Source: Halorubrum ruber | GTDB taxonomy: Archaea > Halobacteriota > Halobacteria > Halobacteriales > Haloferacaceae | NCBI RefSeq assembly: GCF_018228765.1 | Contig: NZ_CP073695.1 | Coordinates: 2,775,218-2,839,217, forward strand | Length of the DNA: 64,000 nt | Reading direction: 5' to 3' | Shown: in pieces, positions 51,063-60,395 of the stretch | Layout of the letters: the number at the start of each line of letters is the position of its first letter | Numbering within the stretch: the first letter of the stretch is position 1 | Notes under the pieces: model-generated | Told to the model about the DNA's origin: nothing | The model's database searches: none | The model's input: only the letters and a program-made list of their open reading frames with translations | Made by a program: the position numbers and the translations under genes

Positions 51063-51319
51063 CCGAAGCCCCAGCCGCGAGGCGGGCGCACGCTCGCTGC
51101 GCTCCTCGTCACTCGCTTCGCTCGTTCCTGCGGTGCTTACTTCACCTGCGCCCGCCTCGCGGCTGCCCCTTCGAGTCCCGCCCCCGCACCGCACAGCCCC
51201 GCACCTCACGCCTCCCCAGCCTCGTCGCTGGCGCCCTCCGCTTCGCTCCGGGAGCCAGCGACTCCCTCGCGCGTGCTCCTCGCGGCCGCCGAAGGCGGCC
51301 GCTCGCAGGCACGCGCCAC
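51063..51319 (-). repeat. dispersed structured element, copy D
   Basis: Orientation minus. Hairpin 1: 51310-51316 with 51269-51275, apical 51295-51302 with 51282-51289 (8 bp, loop CUUCG). Hairpin 2: 51254-51262 with 51224-51232. Helix 3: 51147-51165 with 51072-51090, 19 perfect pairs. The invariant block here reads GGGACTCGAAGGGGCAG and the tail CTGGGGCTTCGG; in every other copy these are CTCAAAG and GGCTTTGG, so the closing pair changed on both sides. No TTTATAAA box precedes hairpin 1, unlike copies A, B, C and E. Confidence 0.8.
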
Positions 51320-51420
51320 CGCAGTGAGCGGGGGCGAGCGAACGCCGTCGCGGTCGCCCGAATCGGCGTTCGGCGGGCGTTCCGTTAGGCCTTTGCGCGG
51401 CCGGTCCCTCCGGACGGTAG

Positions 51421-52263
51421 ATGGAGTACTTGCAGCGTCGGGTCGGGCTGGTCGAAGACCGGATCGAGTCGGTCATCGACGACGTCGAGCCCGACGAGCT
51501 GTCCGACGAGGTCGGCCACGTCGTCCTCGCGGGCGGCAAGCGGGTCCGGCCCGCGGTGACCGTCCTCGCCTGCGAGGCGTTCGACGGAGATCCCGAGCAG
51601 GCCGTCGACTTCGCGGCCGGCATCGAGTTCGTCCACAACGCCTCGCTCGTGATCGACGACATCATCGACCGCTCGGAGGTCCGACGCGGCACCGCGGCCG
51701 CGTGGGCGGAGTTCGGGTACGGCCCCGCGATCATCGCCAGCGACGGCCTGCTCGGCGAGGCGTTCGCGCTGTTCTCCGCCGAGCCGCGCGCGATGCGCAC
51801 CGTTGCCGAGGCGATGGTCGAGCTCGGCGAGGGCGAGGCGACTGAGCTCGCGGCGCGACCGACGAACGAGGCGGAGTACATGGAGTTAGCGCGCCGGAAG
51901 ACGGGCGCGCTGTTCCGCGCCGCGGCCGAGCTGGGCGCGGTCGCGGGCGGCGCGGAGCCGCACGCAATCGACTCGTTCGGCGAATACGCCGAGCGCGTCG
52001 GCGTCGCCTTCCAGATGCGCGACGACGTGTTAGACGCCACCGCCGACGCCGACGACCTCGGCAAGCCGACCGGGCAGGACGCCGAGATGGACCGCCCCTC
52101 GGTCCTCCAGGTCACGTCGCTGTCGCCCGAGGAGATCAACGAGCGCGCCCGGGCGGAGTCGGAGCGCGCGCTCGCCGCCCTCGACGACGCCGACCCCCCG
52201 GAGACCGAGGCGATCGAGTACCTCCGCGACCTCGCGGAGTTCGTCGTCGTCCGCGAGCGGTAA
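51421..52263 (+). CDS. polyprenyl diphosphate synthase family protein
   Basis: A 280-residue all-helical prenyltransferase. The two Asp-rich motifs are DDIID (residues 79-83) and DDVLD (201-205), with GGKRVRPAV for isopentenyl diphosphate binding and RRKTGALFRAA. It is shorter than the roughly 350-residue geranylgeranyl diphosphate synthase used for archaeal lipids, so product length is uncertain. Dispersed element copy D lies just upstream, and the ATG is about 100 bp past its end. Confidence 0.87.
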   Translation: MEYLQRRVGLVEDRIESVIDDVEPDELSDEVGHVVLAGGKRVRPAVTVLACEAFDGDPEQAVDFAAGIEFVHNASLVIDDIIDRSEVRRGTAAAWAEFGYGPAIIASDGLLGEAFALFSAEPRAMRTVAEAMVELGEGEATELAARPTNEAEYMELARRKTGALFRAAAELGAVAGGAEPHAIDSFGEYAERVGVAFQMRDDVLDATADADDLGKPTGQDAEMDRPSVLQVTSLSPEEINERARAESERALAALDDADPPETEAIEYLRDLAEFVVVRER

Positions 52264-52294
52264 GGGGAGAAGCCGGAAACCGTTTTTCAGCGTT

Positions 52295-53449
52295 TCAGAG
52301 TTCGTATCCCGCCTTCTCCATGAGGTCCGCGAACACGTCGGTCCCCATCGCCTGTTCGTAAACGACAGCGGTGAGCATGCCGCCGGGGTAGGAGCCGCCG
52401 TTCCGGACGTGGTCGACCTTGTGGCAGTGGATCGGGTAGATGCCGGGGTCGGCGTCCGCCTCGAACTCGACGGTGTGCCGCTCCGCGGGCGCGACGTTCA
52501 CCACGTCCTCCGGTAATTGCAATACCTCGGGGTACTCGGCGCCGTCCTTCTCGACGGTGCGGAACCGGTGGTTGTGCGTGTGTATCGGGTGCGACATGAA
52601 CCCAGCGTTGACTAAGTGGAGCCGCACCGTGTCGCCCTCGCTGACGACGACCGGCGAGCCGTGGTCGGGGTTGAACGTGTACGGCGCGACGCGCCCGTTG
52701 ATCGTGAACGCGTCCGGCCGCCGGTTCTGGAGGTCGTACGTCGCGTCCTCGCCGCCGTACGACCGAGAGAGCCGCGTGTCCCAGTCTTTCAGCGTCATGA
52801 ACTGCTCGACGTCGGCCGACTCGTACCCCTCGGGGTCGATGCGGAGGATCCCGTACATCCCCATGTCCATGTGCATCGGGGTATTGAAGTGACAGTGGTA
52901 GAGGTGGGTGCCGGGCACGTCCGCGCCGATCTCGTAGGTGTGTTTCTCGCCGGGCATCACGGTGATTCCCGTCGTCGACGGGACGCCGTCGTCCTTCCAC
53001 GACTTCGAGACGCCGTGGAAGTGGAGCGTGTGGGGCATCTCCGCGTCGGTGTTGTCGAGCGTGATCGAGAGGTCGTCGCCCTCCGTGGCCCGGAGTACCG
53101 GTCCGGGCACGCTCGGCGTGCCGTCGTCGGCCTGAAACGCCCACGTCACCGGCATCTCGACCGGCCCGCCGAGCGAGCTGCCGGGGTGGGCCGCGTGGCG
53201 GGCGTGGACCGAACGCAGCGTCACCTCGCGGCCGCGCTCGTCGAGGTCGACGACCTCCGGCGACCCCGTCTCGGGGAGCGCGGGCCCCTCGTCGTCGGTC
53301 TGGGCCGCGTCCGCGCCGTCGCCGGTCGCGGCGGTGTTGACCGTCTGGCTCATACAGCCCGCCAGCCCGGCGACGCCCGAGAGGCCCGCAGCCTGGAGGA
53401 TCGTTCGCCGCGCGAAGCCGCCGTCGGAACCGGAGTCGCTGTGCGTCAT
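52295..53449 (-). CDS. Tat-exported multicopper oxidase (lipoprotein)
   Basis: A 384-residue cupredoxin oxidase. Signal: FARRTILQAAGLSGVAGLAGC combines a twin-arginine and a lipobox, so it should be exported folded and lipid-anchored. Copper ligands are visible in HTLHFHGVSK, GTHLYHCHFNTPMHMDMGMYG, HPIHTHNHRF and PIHCHKVDHV. The middle H-C-H followed by M resembles a type 1 site as in two-domain oxidases or nitrite reductases. Substrate may be phenolics or Cu(I). Acidic linker after the lipid Cys. Confidence 0.88.
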   Translation of the reverse strand: MTHSDSGSDGGFARRTILQAAGLSGVAGLAGCMSQTVNTAATGDGADAAQTDDEGPALPETGSPEVVDLDERGREVTLRSVHARHAAHPGSSLGGPVEMPVTWAFQADDGTPSVPGPVLRATEGDDLSITLDNTDAEMPHTLHFHGVSKSWKDDGVPSTTGITVMPGEKHTYEIGADVPGTHLYHCHFNTPMHMDMGMYGILRIDPEGYESADVEQFMTLKDWDTRLSRSYGGEDATYDLQNRRPDAFTINGRVAPYTFNPDHGSPVVVSEGDTVRLHLVNAGFMSHPIHTHNHRFRTVEKDGAEYPEVLQLPEDVVNVAPAERHTVEFEADADPGIYPIHCHKVDHVRNGGSYPGGMLTAVVYEQAMGTDVFADLMEKAGYEL

Positions 53450-53602
53450 GTCTCAAGCGATGTGACGGGGACGAATAACCGGGGCGCGGCTTCCCACCGC
53501 GAGGTACGACTGACGAACCGGTTCGGGCCGTAGTATATAAAAGAATCAGCGGTCGCGGGGACCGTCGCCGCGACGGGGACGCGCGGCCGCCCGCGGGCAG
53601 GG

Positions 53603-54682
53603 TCAGTCGTCCGCCGGTTCGCCGGCGTCCGCCGCGTCCGACTCGTCGCTGGCCGCCGCATTCTCGCCGATCGGCTCGCTGTCCCAGTACGCGTGGTCGT
53701 CGTCCGTCCGGAAGCAGGTCGCCGTCCGGCCGTCGCCGACGTCGTATCCCGGCGGCGCCGACTCCCGGCAGGCCGCGCGCGCCTCCGGACAGCGCGTGTG
53801 GAACCGACAGCCCGCCGGCGGGTTCCGCGGCGAGGGCACGTCGCCGTGGAGCGTCTCGAACTCCTCGTCGCGCGCCTCCGTGCTCGCCCGCGGGACGCTC
53901 GACAGCAGCGCCTTCGTGTACGGGTGCGCGGGGTCGTCGAAGATCTCCTCGACCGGGCCGATCTCGACGATCTCCCCCAAGTACATCACCGCGACGCGGT
54001 CGCAGACGTGGCGGACCACGCCGAGGTTGTGCGCGATGAAGAGGAACGTGAGCCCGAAGTCCTCCTGCAGGTCTTCGAGCAGGTTGAGGATCTGCGCCTG
54101 AACGCTCACGTCGAGCGCCGACACCGGCTCATCGAGGACGACGAAGTCGGGGTCCAAGGCGAGCGCCCGCGCGATCCCGATCCGCTGGCGCTGACCCCCG
54201 GAGAACTCGTGCGGGTAGCGGTCGATCTGGTCGGCGGAGAGGCCGACGCGTTCCAGCAGATCCCGGGCCGTCTCGCGGCGCCCCTGCTTGTCCTCGATGT
54301 CGTGGATCCGGAGCCCCTCCGTGACGATGTCGCCGGTGGTCATCCGCGGGTCGAGGCTGGAGAACGGGTCCTGGAACACGATCTGCGCGCGCCGCCGGAA
54401 CTGGTTCAGCTCCGCGTCGGTCATCCCGCGGACGTCCGTCCCGTCGAAGGTGATCTCGCCCTCGGTCGGCTCGCGCAGCCGTAGCACCGTCTCGCCGGTC
54501 GTCGACTTCCCGCAGCCGGACTCGCCGACGAGCCCCAGCGTCTCGCCCTCCCGAACCTCGAAGGAGACGCCGTCGACCGCCTTCACGCTCTCTGACTCCT
54601 GGCCGAGCAGGCGGTCGACGAGCGACGGGTCGTCCGCGTAGTACTTCTTTAACCCCTCGACGGAGAGCAGCGGGTCGCTCAT
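53603..54682 (-). CDS. oppF: peptide ABC transporter ATP-binding protein (OppF type)
   Basis: A 359-residue ATPase of the oligopeptide/dipeptide importer family. Walker [13 protein letters not shown], signature [15 protein letters not shown], Walker [14 protein letters not shown], plus the C-terminal oligopeptide extension with C-x-n-C motif [14 protein letters not shown] that can bind an Fe-S cluster in this family. Final gene of a five-gene operon, overlapping oppD by 4 bp. The C-terminal 35 residues are acidic and variable. Confidence 0.92.
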   Translation of the reverse strand: MSDPLLSVEGLKKYYADDPSLVDRLLGQESESVKAVDGVSFEVREGETLGLVGESGCGKSTTGETVLRLREPTEGEITFDGTDVRGMTDAELNQFRRRAQIVFQDPFSSLDPRMTTGDIVTEGLRIHDIEDKQGRRETARDLLERVGLSADQIDRYPHEFSGGQRQRIGIARALALDPDFVVLDEPVSALDVSVQAQILNLLEDLQEDFGLTFLFIAHNLGVVRHVCDRVAVMYLGEIVEIGPVEEIFDDPAHPYTKALLSSVPRASTEARDEEFETLHGDVPSPRNPPAGCRFHTRCPEARAACRESAPPGYDVGDGRTATCFRTDDDHAYWDSEPIGENAAASDESDAADAGEPADD

Positions 54683-55959
54683 TCCCCCTCACCCCCGTCG
54701 GTCGCGGCCGCGGCCCCGTCGTCGGGATCGGCTGCCTCGCCGGCCTCGCCGAAGTAGTCGTCCGGGAGCGCGTCGGCCGGGTCGTACTCGCGGTCCGCGA
54801 GGACGCACTTGGCGCCGTGGTCGGCGGCGGCGTCGACAGTCGCCTCGGGCGGCTTGTCGAGGCACGCGTCCATCGCCTTCGGACACCGGTCGGCGAAGTA
54901 ACACCGGTCGTCCATCTCGGCGTCGACCAGGCTCGGGACGTTGCCCGTGATCGGTTCGAGCCGTGCCTGCGGGTCGTCCACGTCCGGGATCGAGCCGAGT
55001 AACCCCTGCGTGTACGGGTGGACCGTGTCCTCGAACACCGAGTCGAGCGTGCCGCGCTCGACGACCTCGCCCGCGTACATCACGCAGACGCGGTCGCACA
55101 TCTCCGCGATCACGCCGAGGTCGTGGGTGATGAGTACGATGCTCATCCCGCGGTCGGCCTGGATCTCCTTCAGCAGGTTCAGGATCTGCGCCTGAATCGT
55201 CACGTCGAGCGCGGTCGTCGGCTCGTCGGCGATCAGCACGTCGGGCTCGCCGGCGAGTGCCTGCGCGATCATCGCGCGCTGGAGCATCCCGCCGGAGAAC
55301 TGCCCGGGGTACTCGTCGACGCGCTCCTCCGGGTCGGGGATCCCGACCTGTCCGAGCAGGTCGACCGCGCGCTCCATGCTCTCCTCGCTCGTGTAGTCGC
55401 GGCCGGGGACGAGCCCGTCGAGGAGGTACTTGCCGAGCCCGTACCCCTGCGTCCGCGAGCGCGTCGAGCGCGGGTTCGCCCGCGCCCGGCGCTGTACCTC
55501 GACCGCCTCGGCGATCTGCTCGCCGACTGTGATCGAGGGGTTGAAGCTGCTCATCGGGTCCTGGAAGATGACGCTGAACGAGGGACCACGCAGCGAGCGT
55601 CGGACGCGCGGCGGCACCGTCCGGAGGTCGACGTGGTCGCCGTCGACCCGCACGGCGTCGTTCCCGCGGAACTCCTCGGCGAGGTCTGGGTCGCGGTACC
55701 ACACCTCGCCGGCGGTGATCCGGCCGGGGGTCTCGACGAGGTCGACGAGCGACAGCGCGGTCACCGACTTGCCGGAGCCGGACTCGCCGACGACGCCGAG
55801 GATCTCGTCTTCCCGGAGGTCGAACGACACCGACTCCACCGCGTTGATCTGCCCCTCCTCGGTGAAAAAGCGGGTCGAGAGGTCGCGGACCGAGAGCACG
55901 TCGCCGGGCGCGGGCGCCCCCGTCGGGGCCGCGTCGCCGGTCTCGAAGGCGTCGCTCAT
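54679..55959 (-). CDS. oppD: peptide ABC transporter ATP-binding protein (OppD type)
   Basis: A 426-residue ATPase partner of OppF. Walker [13 protein letters not shown], signature [15 protein letters not shown], Walker [14 protein letters not shown], and the C-terminal [14 protein letters not shown] cysteine motif. About 80 residues longer than bacterial OppD because of a loop at about 130-180 and an acidic tail. Overlaps oppC and oppF by 4 bp each, consistent with one translationally coupled unit. Confidence 0.92.
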   Translation of the reverse strand: MSDAFETGDAAPTGAPAPGDVLSVRDLSTRFFTEEGQINAVESVSFDLREDEILGVVGESGSGKSVTALSLVDLVETPGRITAGEVWYRDPDLAEEFRGNDAVRVDGDHVDLRTVPPRVRRSLRGPSFSVIFQDPMSSFNPSITVGEQIAEAVEVQRRARANPRSTRSRTQGYGLGKYLLDGLVPGRDYTSEESMERAVDLLGQVGIPDPEERVDEYPGQFSGGMLQRAMIAQALAGEPDVLIADEPTTALDVTIQAQILNLLKEIQADRGMSIVLITHDLGVIAEMCDRVCVMYAGEVVERGTLDSVFEDTVHPYTQGLLGSIPDVDDPQARLEPITGNVPSLVDAEMDDRCYFADRCPKAMDACLDKPPEATVDAAADHGAKCVLADREYDPADALPDDYFGEAGEAADPDDGAAAATDGGEGE

Positions 55960-56975
55960 GCGGCACCCCCTTCGCCCTCGATGCCGGGGTCCAAGGCGTC
56001 ACGCAGCCAGTCGCCGAGCAGGTTGATCCCGATCACCGACAGCATGATCGCGAGCCCGGGGATCGAGGCGATCCACCACTGGCCGGAGGAGACGTAGTCG
56101 CGCCCCTGCGCGATGTCGAAGCCCCACGACAGCGTGGTCCCGGAGAAGCCGAGGAACGACAGCGAGCTCTCCAAGAGGATGATCGCCGCCACCTGCACCG
56201 TCCCGAGGACGATGATCGGCGTGACCGCGTTCGGGAGGATGTGCCGGAGGATGATCGTGTTGTCGTCGGCACCGAGCGCGCGCGACGCCTTCACGTACTC
56301 CTGCCCGCGCAGGGAGAGCGCCTCCCCGCGGGCGACGCGGGCGAACCACACCCAGTTGACGAGGCCGACGACGATCACCACCGTTATCGGCAACACGAAG
56401 CTCTCGGGCATCTCCGGCGCGAGGCCGGCGACGACGAACGGGTCGGGGATGTCCACCGCCGCCCGCCCCCACAGCCCGATCAGCGCGACCGCCAACACGA
56501 GCGAGGGGAACGCGAGGCTCACGTCCGCGATCCGCATCAGCGCGTCGTCGACGCGCCCGCGGTGATAGCCGGCGAGTAAGCCGACCGGCACGCCGATCGA
56601 CGCCGCCAGCAGCGTGCCAAGCACGCCGACGGCGAGCGATGTCCGAGCGCCGTACACCACCCGCGAGAACATGTCGCGACCAAGCCCGTCGGTGCCGAAC
56701 ACGTGGTCGGGGTCCGCGGTGATCTCCACCTCCTCGGTGACCGTCTGGATCTCGCCGTCGACCATCTGCGAAGAGGTCCGCTCTTCCGTCTGCGAGAAGC
56801 CGATCGGCGGCAGCTCGCTCTGGTTGAGCTGTTGGTCGGTCGGGTTGTGGGGCGCGATGAACGGGGCGAACACGGCGGTCAACACGATGACCACCACCAG
56901 CGCCAGCCCGAGCTTCGCGAGCCCGCTCTGTCTGAACTCCTTCTTGAGATTGCGTATGACACGTGAAGAGACCAT
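55956..56975 (-). CDS. oppC: peptide ABC transporter permease (OppC type)
   Basis: A 339-residue permease with an N-terminal helix (LGLALVVVIVLTAVFAPFIA), a large outer loop of about 70 residues, and five further helices. The EAA-type coupling motif is GQEYVKASRALGADDNTIILRHILPNA, which docks on the ATPases. The family segment HVFGTDGLGRDMFSRVVYGA confirms the DppC/OppC type. Separated from oppB by one base. Confidence 0.93.
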   Translation of the reverse strand: MVSSRVIRNLKKEFRQSGLAKLGLALVVVIVLTAVFAPFIAPHNPTDQQLNQSELPPIGFSQTEERTSSQMVDGEIQTVTEEVEITADPDHVFGTDGLGRDMFSRVVYGARTSLAVGVLGTLLAASIGVPVGLLAGYHRGRVDDALMRIADVSLAFPSLVLAVALIGLWGRAAVDIPDPFVVAGLAPEMPESFVLPITVVIVVGLVNWVWFARVARGEALSLRGQEYVKASRALGADDNTIILRHILPNAVTPIIVLGTVQVAAIILLESSLSFLGFSGTTLSWGFDIAQGRDYVSSGQWWIASIPGLAIMLSVIGINLLGDWLRDALDPGIEGEGGAA

Positions 56976-56976
56976 G

Positions 56977-57969
56977 TTAGTCGTTCACCACCTCCGGGTC
57001 GAGGTAGGCGTACACCACGTCGACGAGGATGTTGACGAGGACGAAGCTCGTCCCGATGACGATGAGACTGCCCTGTAGCGTCGGCCAGTCTCGGGTGTTG
57101 ATACTGTCGATGACGAGCGTGCCGAGTCCCGGCCACGAGAACACCGCCTCCGTGATGACGGCGCCGCCGATCAGCGTCCCGAGCTGGAGCCCGAGGACGG
57201 TGATCACGGGGATCAGCGTGTTCCGGAGCGCGTGCTTGTACCGGATCAGGGTCTGCGGGAGCCCCTTGGCCCGCGCGGCCTGAACGTACCCCTTGCTGAG
57301 CTCGTCGAGCATTCCCGACCGCGTCAGTCTGGTGATGAGCGCCATGAAGTACGTGCCGAGGGCGATCGCGGGCAGCGTGATGTACGCGAGCCACGTCAGC
57401 AGCGTCCCGACGAACGGTTCGGCGTTGACGACCGACAGCGCGACGTCGACGACGGTGGCCCCGCGGCCGCTGGTGTTGAAGATGTTGAACTCCACGGCGA
57501 ACACGAGGATGAGCATGATCCCGAGCCAGAAGTTCGGCGTCGAGATACCGCCGAGCGACAGCAGCGTCGCGCCGTAGTCGACCGGTTCGTTGCGCCGGGT
57601 GGCGCTGATCACGCCCAGCGGGATCGCGAGGACGATGGCGACGACGCTGGCGGCGACCGCCAGTTCGACCGTCGCGGGGAGGCGACCGAACACGAGCGTC
57701 GCGACGTCCTGGCCGCGGATGTAGGAGAACCCCATGTCGCCGCGAAGGAGGTCGAAGATGTACTGCCCGTACTGGACGTACAGCGGCTGGTCGAGCCCCA
57801 GCTCGGCGGCGATCGCCTGTCGCGTCTCCTGCGAAGCGTCGAGCGGTGCGACCGCGTTGATCGGGCTGCCGGGCGTGACGAACCGGAGCGCGAACACGAC
57901 GGTGACGACGCCCCAGACGACGCCGATCCCTTGGAGGCTTCTTTTGAGTGCGAATCTTCCGAGTGACAT
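56977..57969 (-). CDS. oppB: peptide ABC transporter permease (OppB type)
   Basis: A 330-residue permease with six predicted helices; the first is LQGIGVVWGVVTVVFALRFV. The coupling motif is GYVQAARAKGLPQTLIRYKHALRN and the end GTSFVLVNILVDVVYAYLDPEV is family-typical. Follows the binding-protein gene after 36 bp. Substrate may be peptides, nickel or other solutes since this family is broad. Confidence 0.93.
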   Translation of the reverse strand: MSLGRFALKRSLQGIGVVWGVVTVVFALRFVTPGSPINAVAPLDASQETRQAIAAELGLDQPLYVQYGQYIFDLLRGDMGFSYIRGQDVATLVFGRLPATVELAVAASVVAIVLAIPLGVISATRRNEPVDYGATLLSLGGISTPNFWLGIMLILVFAVEFNIFNTSGRGATVVDVALSVVNAEPFVGTLLTWLAYITLPAIALGTYFMALITRLTRSGMLDELSKGYVQAARAKGLPQTLIRYKHALRNTLIPVITVLGLQLGTLIGGAVITEAVFSWPGLGTLVIDSINTRDWPTLQGSLIVIGTSFVLVNILVDVVYAYLDPEVVND

Positions 57970-58005
57970 TAATAACGATGTAGAGCGGTGGGGGTAGGGG
58001 TCGCG

Positions 58006-59643
58006 TTACTGTTGCGTGGCGGTGTCCGGGTCGATGAACTCGTCGGCCCGCGGCTCCCAAGAGATATCGCTGGAGACGCCGTAGACGCTGAACTGCTGGT
58101 GCATGAACACCCACGGCGCGAGGTCGTGGGCGAGCTGGTTCGCCTCCTGAAGGATGTCGACCCGCTCGTCGGGATCCCGGGTCGACTCCGCCTCTTCGAG
58201 GAGCCCGTCGAGCTCGTCGTTCTTCAAGATCGTGAGCGCGCCCTCGGAGGAGAGCAACGGCGTCAGGGTCTGGCTCCCGTCGAACTCGGCGTTCCCCCAC
58301 CCGAGGAGGGTGAAGTGCGGGCGGTCCTCGATGTTCGGCGCGGTGACGTCCTGGACGAGCGAGGAGAACTCGCGCTGTTGCAGCTCACAGGAGACGTTCG
58401 ACAGCGAGTCGATCTGGTTGGCCGCCGCCTGCGCGATCTCGACGTCGCGGAGGTAGCGCCCGATCGGCGTCTGAAGCGTGATCTCCGCGCCGGCGTATCC
58501 CGACTCCTCGACGAGCCGCTCGGCCTCGGCGGGGTCGTACGGGTACGGCTCGATGTCGGGGTTGTAGCCGACGTGGCCCTCCAGCGTCGGCTGTCCGGTG
58601 ATGTTGCCGAAGCCGTTGAGCACGTTCTCGATGATGCTCCCGACGTCGACCGCGTGGTTCATCGCCTGCCGGAACTGCTGGCTGGAGAACGGCTCCACGT
58701 CGTAGCGCATCTGGAGGAAGATGATCCGCGCGCTCGCCACGGAGTTGATCGTCGCGACGTCGGAGCTGTTCACCCGAGAGACCTCGTTCGGCGGGACGTT
58801 CGTCACGATGTCCGTCTCCTCGGCGAGCAGCTGGTTGACCCGCGTGCTCGACTCGCTGGAGGCGGTCATGGAGAGTTCGTCGACCGCCGGCGCGCCGTCC
58901 CAGTAGTCCTCGTTCGGCCCGTAGCGGACCACGTTGCCAGACTGGTACTCGGTGAGACGGAACGGCCCCGTCCCGTTCGCGTTCCGGTTGATGTAGTCGG
59001 TGCCGTTCTCCTCGACCCACGACTGCTGCATGATGTCGCCGTTCGTCGCGAACAGCTGGAACGCGATCGGGTTGTACCCCTCGAAGGAGACCGTCACCTC
59101 CCCGTCGCCGGTCGTGACCTCCGAGACCGAGCCGAGGTCGTTCGTCTGCGGACTGACGATGCCGACGTCGTTGAAGACGATCCGGCGGATGCTGAACCGG
59201 ACGTCCTCCGCGGTCAGGTCGTCGCCGTTGTGGAACGTGACGCCGTCGCGCAGCACGAACCGGACGCTGCCGTCGTCCGTGCGCTCCCACTCGTTGGCGA
59301 GCCCGGCGATGATGCCGCCCTCCTTGTCGCGGTCGAGCAGGCCCTCGTACATCTGCCCGGTGATGATCTCGGTGTTCGTCTCGGCGTGGTCCTGCGGGTC
59401 GAGTCCGGAGTCCATCTGGCCCATGGTGACGCCGAGTTCGAACGCGTCGTCGCCCCCGTCGGAGCCGTCCTCGCCGTCCGAGCCGTCCCCGCCGTCCATA
59501 CCGTCCTCGCCGTCCGAGCCGTCCGAGCCGTCACCGCCGTCGCCGCCGTTTCCGGAACAGCCAGCGAGGCCGACCGCACCGGCCGTTCCCGCGTACTTGA
59601 GCACCGTCCGCCTGTCGACGTGATCGTCGTTGTCAGTAGGCAT
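58006..59643 (-). CDS. oppA: extracellular solute-binding lipoprotein, family 5
   Basis: A 545-residue periplasmic-type binding protein, first gene of the importer operon. The signal RRTVLKYAGTAGAVGLAGC is a Tat signal with lipobox. It is followed by about 38 residues of almost pure Gly/Asp/Ser/Glu linker built on GDGSDG-like repeats, then the SBP_bac_5 domain (GQMYEGLLDRDKEGGIIAGL and FVLRDGVTFHNGDDLTAEDV). The ATG at 59643 removes an Arg-rich upstream frame. Substrate not determined. Confidence 0.92.
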   Translation of the reverse strand: MPTDNDDHVDRRTVLKYAGTAGAVGLAGCSGNGGDGGDGSDGSDGEDGMDGGDGSDGEDGSDGGDDAFELGVTMGQMDSGLDPQDHAETNTEIITGQMYEGLLDRDKEGGIIAGLANEWERTDDGSVRFVLRDGVTFHNGDDLTAEDVRFSIRRIVFNDVGIVSPQTNDLGSVSEVTTGDGEVTVSFEGYNPIAFQLFATNGDIMQQSWVEENGTDYINRNANGTGPFRLTEYQSGNVVRYGPNEDYWDGAPAVDELSMTASSESSTRVNQLLAEETDIVTNVPPNEVSRVNSSDVATINSVASARIIFLQMRYDVEPFSSQQFRQAMNHAVDVGSIIENVLNGFGNITGQPTLEGHVGYNPDIEPYPYDPAEAERLVEESGYAGAEITLQTPIGRYLRDVEIAQAAANQIDSLSNVSCELQQREFSSLVQDVTAPNIEDRPHFTLLGWGNAEFDGSQTLTPLLSSEGALTILKNDELDGLLEEAESTRDPDERVDILQEANQLAHDLAPWVFMHQQFSVYGVSSDISWEPRADEFIDPDTATQQ

Positions 59644-59822
59644 AGGCGATACCAAACCATAGAGCGTTATGAACCTACCGGCAGAGGTCGCTCCTTTTTC
59701 GACCGGCCGCCGGAGACCGGTTGACGAAACGACGCACCGGAGTGCGGGTGTGAGGGGGAAAGCGGAAACCGACGCGAAGGGAAACCGACGCCTATGTAGG
59801 GGGCCGGCGGTAGACGAGCGGT

Positions 59823-60278
59823 ATGGACGCACCCGATCCCGGACCGCGGTGGGACGCGGTCGAGGAGGACGCGGAATCGACGGCGGCGGCGTACCGAGAG
59901 CGCGGCTGGACCGCGATCGCCGGGCACCCCGGACAGGTGAACCCCGTCGCGGACGCCGGCCGGATCGACGTACTCTTACCCGAGTCGGAGTTCGACGCGG
60001 CGCTTTCCGCTGTCGACGACGCCGCGATCGACGGCGTCGACGTGTACGCGGGCGCCGCCGACAGGGTCGCGTACCGGCTGGTGGTCGCGACCGACGAGGC
60101 GGCACAGGTGGCGCTGTGCGTGCCGACGTACCTCGCGAGCGACGACCTCGCCGCGCTGCGCGCGGCCGCCGAGGCGGCGGGGACGCTCACCGTGCGGCTG
60201 CGCCCCCTCGACGACCGCGACCACGTCGAGATCGCGATCGACGAGCCCGCCGTCTTCTTCGACGCGCCCGAGGCGTGA
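59823..60278 (+). CDS. conserved haloarchaeal protein, function unknown
   Basis: A 151-residue protein. N-terminal helix AVEEDAESTAAAYRERGWTA, then TAIAGHPGQVNPVADAGRID, and beta-rich core with DVYAGAADRVAYRLVVATDE and QVALCVPTYLASDDLAAL. No signal peptide or membrane segment. Likely a small soluble alpha/beta protein found only in Halobacteria. It is divergent from the importer operon and precedes the HTH-phosphoribosyltransferase gene by 117 bp. Confidence 0.7.
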   Translation: MDAPDPGPRWDAVEEDAESTAAAYRERGWTAIAGHPGQVNPVADAGRIDVLLPESEFDAALSAVDDAAIDGVDVYAGAADRVAYRLVVATDEAAQVALCVPTYLASDDLAALRAAAEAAGTLTVRLRPLDDRDHVEIAIDEPAVFFDAPEA

Positions 60279-60323
60279 GGCGGTCGCAGCGGTCGACACG
60301 AGTCCCGACCGCATCGCCCTGGG

Positions 60324-60339
60324 ACGCACGCTCGTGCGT
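60324..60339. promoter_or_regulatory. candidate operator 1 (6-4-6 inverted repeat)
   Basis: ACGCAC-GCTC-GTGCGT, a perfect 6-bp inverted repeat with a 4-nt spacer. It lies 25 nt upstream of the TATA-like box TATTCATA (60365-60372), which is itself about 27 nt before the ATG at 60396. A repeat of identical geometry and spacing is found upstream of the permease gene (61160-61175). Confidence 0.5.
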
Positions 60340-60395
60340 ATCGGCGCCACGATCGACTTCGACGTATTCATAGTTGTGCGATCGCGATCATTCCC

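Noticed and set aside
51282-51302. A canonical cUUCGg tetraloop capping hairpin 1 of copy D
   Set aside because: In the register that keeps all eight stem pairs, the loop is the five bases CUUCG; the tetraloop register breaks the next pair.
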